DNA of 53,721 bases, from assembly GCA_013822345.1 (NCBI GenBank), contig PNKH01000048.1:1-53721 (forward strand), given 5' to 3'. A program made the position numbers and the translations under genes. The stretch comes from Isosphaera sp. (lineage in GTDB: Bacteria; Planctomycetota; Planctomycetia; Gemmatales; Gemmataceae). Position 1 is the stretch's first letter; every line of letters starts with the position of its first letter. A model generated the notes under the pieces. The model was given only the letters and a program-made list of their open reading frames with translations. It did no database searches and was not told where the DNA came from. This document shows positions 49,274-53,721 of the stretch, in pieces.

Positions 49274-50395
49274 CTACACCGTCAGGACGCGGTCGCGGGC
49301 GGCCACCGCCCATCGCCCGACCACCTTCCCGCCCTCGGCCACCAGCACGTCCCGGTGCAGCGCCACCGTCGGGCAGACGTGACCCGGCAGCGCGAACACC
49401 ACGTCCCCCGGGGCGTACTTCGCCGCCCCGGCCGTCTCCACGATCAGGTGCTCCTCGTTGTGCCCGACCGTCCGGTACTCGGGGAAGTCGAGGAGCGTCA
49501 CCCGCTTCTCGAGCGGCGGGTCGGGTGCGACCGCCTTCGTCCCGAGGTCGAGGGTGACCCGGTCCGGGGTCGGCCGGCTCACCACCCGCGTTACCAGCAC
49601 CGCGGCCGGGGTGATGCCGGCCAGGTCGGCGTACTTCGACCCGTACCCGGCGTCGTGCAGGACGAACGTCCCGGGCGAGCACTCGACCCCGGGGATGTCG
49701 GTCAGGGCCGCGTGGACCGGGAAGCTCGGCGTCCCGCCGCACACCAGCCGCGGGACCGGCACCCCCGCCGCCTCGACCTTCGCCCGCAGCTCCAGCACCG
49801 GGGCCAGGAACTCGCGCACCCCGGCCTCGCGCGCCGCCCGGTCCGGCTGGTTGTTGTGCCCGTCGTACAGCTGGAACCCGGCCGGGACGAGCCCGGGGAG
49901 CGACGCCGCCAGCTTGTACAGGTCGGCCGCCGCGTCGCCGACCGGGACGCCGGTCCGGTGCTGGCCGACATCCAGGTCGAGCACCGCCCCGACGGTCACC
50001 CCGGCCGCCGCCACCGCCGCCGACAGCGCCCGGGCCGACGCCGGGTGGTCGACGAGGGTGGAGAAGGTCGTGCCGGGGAACCGGCGGGCGAGTTCCGCCA
50101 GGCGGCGGGTGTTCGGGCCGACGAGCGGGTAGGCGACGAGCACGTCCGGGGCGCCGGCGGCGGCGAGCATCTCGGCCTCGGCGACGGTCGCGCACTTGTG
50201 CCGGGTGACGCCGGCGTCGAGCAGGAGGCGGGCGATCTCCCGCGTCTTGTGCGTCTTGACGTGCGGCCGGAGGCGGTGCGGCCCGCCGGCCATCTCGACC
50301 ACCCGGGCGACGTTCCGCCGGATCAGGTCCGGGAAGAAGACGAGCGCCGGGCTGAGCACGGTCGCCGCGTCGGACAGGGCGTAGGCGGGGTGCAT
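49274..50395 (-). CDS. PLP-dependent D-threonine aldolase/D-serine dehydratase-like enzyme
   Basis: The 373-residue protein has the alanine racemase-type N-terminal barrel with the PLP-binding Lys in RPHVKTHKT, then QLYDGHNNQ, CGGTPSFP and, near the C-terminus, the metal-binding HVCPTV of the D-threonine aldolase / D-serine dehydratase group. It would cleave or dehydrate a D-3-hydroxyamino acid in the cytoplasm. The frame extends upstream through repeat DNA to 50479, but the ATG at 50395 begins a sensible protein (MHPAYALSDA). Three to four 8-base tandem repeats touch this ATG, and no ribosome binding site is seen. Confidence 0.88.
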   Translation of the reverse strand: MHPAYALSDAATVLSPALVFFPDLIRRNVARVVEMAGGPHRLRPHVKTHKTREIARLLLDAGVTRHKCATVAEAEMLAAAGAPDVLVAYPLVGPNTRRLAELARRFPGTTFSTLVDHPASARALSAAVAAAGVTVGAVLDLDVGQHRTGVPVGDAAADLYKLAASLPGLVPAGFQLYDGHNNQPDRAAREAGVREFLAPVLELRAKVEAAGVPVPRLVCGGTPSFPVHAALTDIPGVECSPGTFVLHDAGYGSKYADLAGITPAAVLVTRVVSRPTPDRVTLDLGTKAVAPDPPLEKRVTLLDFPEYRTVGHNEEHLIVETAGAAKYAPGDVVFALPGHVCPTVALHRDVLVAEGGKVVGRWAVAARDRVLTV

Positions 50396-50426
50396 GGTGG
50401 TGGGGTGGTGGGGTGGTGGGGTGGTG
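50396..50426. repeat. 8-base tandem repeat touching a start codon
   Basis: GGTGGTGG is repeated nearly four times (50396-50426); on the coding strand it reads CCACCACC just before the ATG of the D-threonine aldolase-like gene. It occupies the place of the ribosome binding site. Confidence 0.85.
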
Positions 50427-50431
50427 TCTCC

Positions 50432-50494
50432 GTCCGAGCCGGACGCGTGAGCGACGGGCCGAGCAAACCCGTCGCTCACGCGTCCGGCTCGGAC
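50432..50494. repeat. 27-bp inverted repeat, GAGCCGGACGCGTGAGCGAC family
   Basis: Arms at 50432-50458 and 50468-50494 are perfect complements with a nine-base loop. It is the third copy of the GCGTGAGCGAC family. It lies between two minus-strand genes, ten bases from the stop of the upstream one. Confidence 0.92.
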
Positions 50495-50503
50495 CTGCGG
50501 TCC

Positions 50504-52465
50504 TTACTCCTTGGCCACGAACTCGGCGATCCGGGTCTCCAGCGCCGCCAGCGCCTGGCCGGCCTTGTTCGCCGACGCGATCGCCTTCGCGTCGGCCGCC
50601 GGGTCCAGGGCGGCGACGTACTCGCTCAGCTTCGCCAGCGCCCCGCTGAACACCGTCAACAGCTTCCGCAGGCCGTACCGGTCGCCGGCCTTCAGGCACA
50701 CCTCGACCTCCGCCTCGACCCGCTTCAGGCTGTCCTCCAGCTCCGCCGGCGGCAGACCCGGCCACGTCCGCAGCAGGTACTCGCGGGCGGCGGCGTGGGC
50801 CGGGCCCTTCGGCGCCCAGTCGGCCTTCAGCCTGTCCCGCCGGGCCTTCACGTCCGCGTCGGTCGGCAGCACCTGGATCAGCTGCTCGTAGGCGACCAGC
50901 GCCTCGTCCACGTCCCCGCGGCCGAGCAGGAAGGTGATCCGGGTGGTCAGGTTGTGGGCCTGCAGCTCGACCGCCGCGACCGTCGGGTCGTTCTCCCGCC
51001 GGACCACCTCGGTCAGCGTCTTCACGTGGGCCGCGAGCTGCTCGTTGACCTTCCGCAGGGCGGCCAGCTGCCCCTCGACGTGCTCCACCAGCCTGGTCGC
51101 GTTCGGGCTCGGGCTCGGCAGCTCCCGCAGCCGGGCCAGGTCGTCGGACAGGTTCTTGTCGGTCGCGTCGGCCGCCTCGAACCCGCCCTTCGCCCGGGCC
51201 AGGGCGTCGGCGTTCTTCTGCCGCTCCACCAGCCGGGCGGTCGCCTCGAAGCAGATCGTCTGGGCCACCCGGGCGTCGGCCACCCGGGCGCTCGCGGCCA
51301 GCACCCGCCGGGTGTACTCCGCCTCCACCTCCGCCTTCGGGTCGATCTCGAACGGCAGGGCCACGGGGTCCGGGCCGAGCACCGGGAGCGGGAACAGGGC
51401 CGACCGGGTCGGGCCGTGCGACACGGTCACGCAGGCGACGTTGGCCAGCGGCCGGGGCGACCGGAACACCCCGTCCTTGAAGTCGAACACGTCCTTGGCG
51501 TCGGCCGGCCCGAACCCGGCCTCGCTCGCCCGGACGCTCACCAGCCCGACCGACTTCTGGTACGCCGGGTCGGTGGTGACCAGCCGGACCGCGACCGGGG
51601 ACTCGACCGTCCCGAGCCGCAGGCACCGGTACCCGACCACCTTCTTGTCGGCCGTCGGCAGGGCGGTTTCGAACCGGGACAGGGCGGTACACCGGAGGAC
51701 CCCGTCCCGGCCCACCCCGGTCACCCGGAGCAGGGTGAACGGCCGCGGGGCGGCGGTCAGCCCGGGCGGCGGGACCGACCCGGGCGGCGGGGCGACGATC
51801 TTCCCGGTCGCGGTGCGGACCGGCGGCGGGGCCGGGCGGTTCGTCTTGAACACCTGCGACACCGCGAACACGTCCCCGGCCTTGACCACCTTGTCGAGCG
51901 GCCCGAGCTGCCCGCCGCGGACCGTCACCCGCACCTCGTCCTTCGACCCCGGGACCGGCTCCGCCGTGCCGGCCAGGCCGAAGTCGCGGTCGAGCATCAG
52001 CCCGGCCGTCCGCCCGACCAACTCCGGGGCGCGGACGGTCTGGCTGCGGACGACGGGGGAGGCGAGGCCGGAGAACCCGTCGTGCTGGCGGGCGGCGAGG
52101 TGGTACCGGCCGTCGCGGTAGTCGAGGGTGAGGAAGTGGGTCTTCGCCCCGGTCAGGTCGCGGGACGCCTCGACCGCCGGGAACCCCTTGTCGTCGAACT
52201 GCTGCCACAGGGCCTCCCACCGGTCGCGCGGGAGGTCGGCGAGGTCGATCACCTCGACCGCCCCGAGCGGGCCGAGGGCCGGCTGCAGGGCGGCCGCCAG
52301 GTCGCGCCGGAGCTGGTCGCGGAACGCCGGGGTGAGGAGCGGGTGCGGGGCCGCCTTGACCACCACCCGCCACAGGTACGGGGCTTTCGGCTCCGGGTCG
52401 AGCTGGGCCCGGGCCGGGCCGGCGGCGAGCGCGAGGGCGACGGCGGCGAGCGCGAGGCGGTGCAT
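50504..52465 (-). CDS. Large secreted protein of unknown function
   Basis: A 653-residue protein with a signal peptide (MHRLALAAVALALAAGPARA). The N-terminal half is beta-rich with motifs such as VRVTVRGGQLGPLDKVVKAGDVFAV, which suggests a flagellar-assembly or outer-membrane-type beta domain; the C-terminal 250 residues are mainly helical (ATRLVEHVEGQLAALRKVNEQ; GDVDEALVAYEQLIQVLP). I do not recognise the family. It is likely periplasmic. The ATG at 52465 has GGAG upstream. Confidence 0.75.
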   Translation of the reverse strand: MHRLALAAVALALAAGPARAQLDPEPKAPYLWRVVVKAAPHPLLTPAFRDQLRRDLAAALQPALGPLGAVEVIDLADLPRDRWEALWQQFDDKGFPAVEASRDLTGAKTHFLTLDYRDGRYHLAARQHDGFSGLASPVVRSQTVRAPELVGRTAGLMLDRDFGLAGTAEPVPGSKDEVRVTVRGGQLGPLDKVVKAGDVFAVSQVFKTNRPAPPPVRTATGKIVAPPPGSVPPPGLTAAPRPFTLLRVTGVGRDGVLRCTALSRFETALPTADKKVVGYRCLRLGTVESPVAVRLVTTDPAYQKSVGLVSVRASEAGFGPADAKDVFDFKDGVFRSPRPLANVACVTVSHGPTRSALFPLPVLGPDPVALPFEIDPKAEVEAEYTRRVLAASARVADARVAQTICFEATARLVERQKNADALARAKGGFEAADATDKNLSDDLARLRELPSPSPNATRLVEHVEGQLAALRKVNEQLAAHVKTLTEVVRRENDPTVAAVELQAHNLTTRITFLLGRGDVDEALVAYEQLIQVLPTDADVKARRDRLKADWAPKGPAHAAAREYLLRTWPGLPPAELEDSLKRVEAEVEVCLKAGDRYGLRKLLTVFSGALAKLSEYVAALDPAADAKAIASANKAGQALAALETRIAEFVAKE

Positions 52466-52540
52466 CGGCGGACTCCGGCGGACGCGATCGACAATGCCCC
52501 ACACCGCGCGGGGAAGCACCCCGGGCGACTCCCGACGCCG

Positions 52541-52741
52541 CCCCTCACCCGCCGCCCGGGGCGAGGCGCCCCGTCCGGCGACCTCTCCCCCGAGTACGGG
52601 GGAGAGGTGGGGGTGGTGCGGCCCTCGACAGGCGCCCGGCGCGGGAAGCTGCCGAGGAGATCCGAGGCCCCACCTCTCCCCCGTACTCGGGGAGAGGTCG
52701 CCGGACGGGGCGCCTCGCCCCGGGCGGCGGGTGAGGGGGCC
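52541..52741. repeat. Two-armed palindromic element, copy 3
   Basis: It has the same order of parts as the copies at 5304 and 47797: CCCCTCACCC, a palindrome around GGGGCGAGGCGCCCC, CCTCTCCCCCGAGTACGGGGGAGAGG in parts, a core, then the mirror image. Parts of the core (GTGGTGCGGCC, GGGAAGCTG or GGAAAGCTG, GAGGAG) are shared with copy 1. Here the element lies between two divergent genes, so it cannot be only a terminator. Confidence 0.88.
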
Positions 52742-52860
52742 ACGCTCACGGTCGGGCCGGGGCGTCGGCCCCTCCACCCGCCCGGGCCGCGGCAGACATC
52801 TTACCACCCGGGCCGCCGCGCGGTATCGTCGGGGGTGATCCCGCACCCACGGGCCACCCC

Positions 52861-53721
52861 ATGCGCCTCCCGTCCCGCCTCGCCCTCGCGGCCGCCGCCT
52901 TCGCCCTCGCCGCCGCCGCCGCCGCCGACCCGGCCCCGCTCCTCAAGCCGGTCGCCCCCGGCCCGGGCCAGGTCCGCGTCCGCGTCCCGGTCCTCGAGGA
53001 CAAGACCACCTTCATGCAGTTCAAGGCCGTCCTCCCGACCCCGAAGGGCCAGGCCAGGTCGGCCGAGGTGACGGTCATGCTCGACACCCTCCCGCTCACC
53101 CCGGTCGTCACCCTGAAGACGTGGGAGGGGTGGGGGTTCGAGGTGCCGGCGAACCGGACCGGCGTCATCCCCGAGCTCGTCATCCCCGCCGGGCAGCTCC
53201 TCCCGAACCCGCCGAAGGGGCGCGACGCGGAACTCCGGCTCACCAACCTGAAGGTCGAGATCCGCGACCCGGGGATGGGGCAGGACCCGACCTGGGGCCA
53301 CGACCTCCGCCTCTCCCTCCGCGACCTGACCCGCGGGGCGGACAAGGCGGCCGAGCCGCGGGTCTACTTCTCCGACCGGTTCCTGGAGCTGACCGCCCCG
53401 GCGGCGGCGGTCAAGCGGCTCGACACCGGGGCCGACCCGCTCCCCGACCCGAAGGTCGACCTCGACCCGAACCTGGTCCCCGTCGTCGGCCCGCACACCG
53501 CCCAGACGCAACAGTTGCCGCCGGTGTTCGCGTTCGCGTCGGTGAACGGCCACACCTCGTACAAGACGCCGGCCGGGAAGACGGAGACGGTGAACGCCGG
53601 GGTGGCGAGCACGTTCAACTGGTGGGGCGGGTCCGGGGTGATGGTGACGATGAGCACCGCCCGCGGGTGCGGGGTGGAGCTGACCGACGAGAAGGCCGGG
53701 GCGGAGGACGGGAAGGACGTG
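52861..53721 (+). CDS. Secreted protein of unknown function, cut by the window end
   Basis: The frame is open from the ATG at 52861 to the end of the window (287 codons, no stop). It starts with a signal peptide (MRLPSRLALAAAAFALAAAA) and continues as a beta-rich domain (VRVRVPVLEDKTTFMQFKAV; AELRLTNLKVEIRDPG). No family is recognised. It is divergent from the gene at 50504-52465, and the palindromic element copy 3 lies between them. Confidence 0.75.
   Translation, partial: MRLPSRLALAAAAFALAAAAAADPAPLLKPVAPGPGQVRVRVPVLEDKTTFMQFKAVLPTPKGQARSAEVTVMLDTLPLTPVVTLKTWEGWGFEVPANRTGVIPELVIPAGQLLPNPPKGRDAELRLTNLKVEIRDPGMGQDPTWGHDLRLSLRDLTRGADKAAEPRVYFSDRFLELTAPAAAVKRLDTGADPLPDPKVDLDPNLVPVVGPHTAQTQQLPPVFAFASVNGHTSYKTPAGKTETVNAGVASTFNWWGGSGVMVTMSTARGCGVELTDEKAGAEDGKDV

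Noticed and set aside
1-53721. Transposases, integrases, phage genes, toxin-antitoxin or CRISPR-Cas genes
   Set aside because: None of the supported proteins has the motifs of these families, so the many repeats are not explained by an enzyme within the window.
1-53721. tRNA or rRNA genes
   Set aside because: Reading the gaps on both strands showed no cloverleaf with a GTTCGA-type T-loop and no rRNA-like sequence. A tool-based search could still find one.

Overview
The window looks like a piece of a very GC-rich planctomycete chromosome, most probably from the family Gemmataceae. The evidence is gene content rather than any marker RNA: five DUF1559 pseudopilin-like proteins (FTLIELL-type N-termini), two DUF1501 proteins and a DUF1549/DUF1553 protein, TIGR02996 'repeat-companion' proteins, small Gly-rich lipoproteins of the carboxypeptidase-regulatory type, and many conserved planctomycete proteins of unknown role. 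No rRNA, tRNA, CRISPR array, transposase or phage gene was seen.

Layout. 1-7.4 kb: ABC transporter ATPase, MTA/SAH nucleosidase-like lipoprotein, small membrane protein, galE, a degenerate HD-GYP protein, a CPBP protease and a DUF1559 protein. 7.5-13.1 kb: bifunctional-nuclease (DUF151) protein, SpoIIE-type phosphatase, a conserved unknown, a c-type cytochrome-like protein, a P-II protein, an SDR reductase and a metallophosphoesterase. 13.4-13.8 kb: a short thioredoxin-fold (ArsC-like) gene with an in-frame TGA that I read as selenocysteine. 13.8-23.2 kb: metG, two DUF1559/lipoprotein pairs, a TIGR02996 / leucine-rich-repeat / beta-CASP nuclease operon and an alpha/beta hydrolase. 23.4-31.1 kb: yidC, a phosphoesterase, a DUF1559 gene, and an operon of a Gfo/Idh oxidoreductase, a DUF1559 protein with no normal start codon and two paralogous OB-fold-like proteins. 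31.4-41.6 kb: a DUF1549-DUF1501 pair, a glycosyltransferase, a beta-propeller-like protein, a PD-(D/E)XK-like protein, a DUF1015 protein, a Uma2 remnant and a second DUF1501 gene. 41.8-53.7 kb: a Cys-less redoxin-domain protein, planctomycete unknowns, leuD, an FHA-GAF-sigma-54 activator, a prenyltransferase-repeat protein, a D-threonine aldolase-like enzyme and two large secreted unknowns, the last cut by the window edge.

The genes are mostly single housekeeping or cell-envelope genes in short operons; there is no single large pathway. The most striking feature of the window lies between them. Many intergenic spaces are filled by inverted repeats of several families. Their arms are usually perfect for 20-36 bp, their ends often lie on or beside start and stop codons, and in places one is nested in another. 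Two further families are short tandem repeats that abut start codons. The other main result is the selenoprotein candidate at 13408-13758, which a standard gene caller would truncate or miss.
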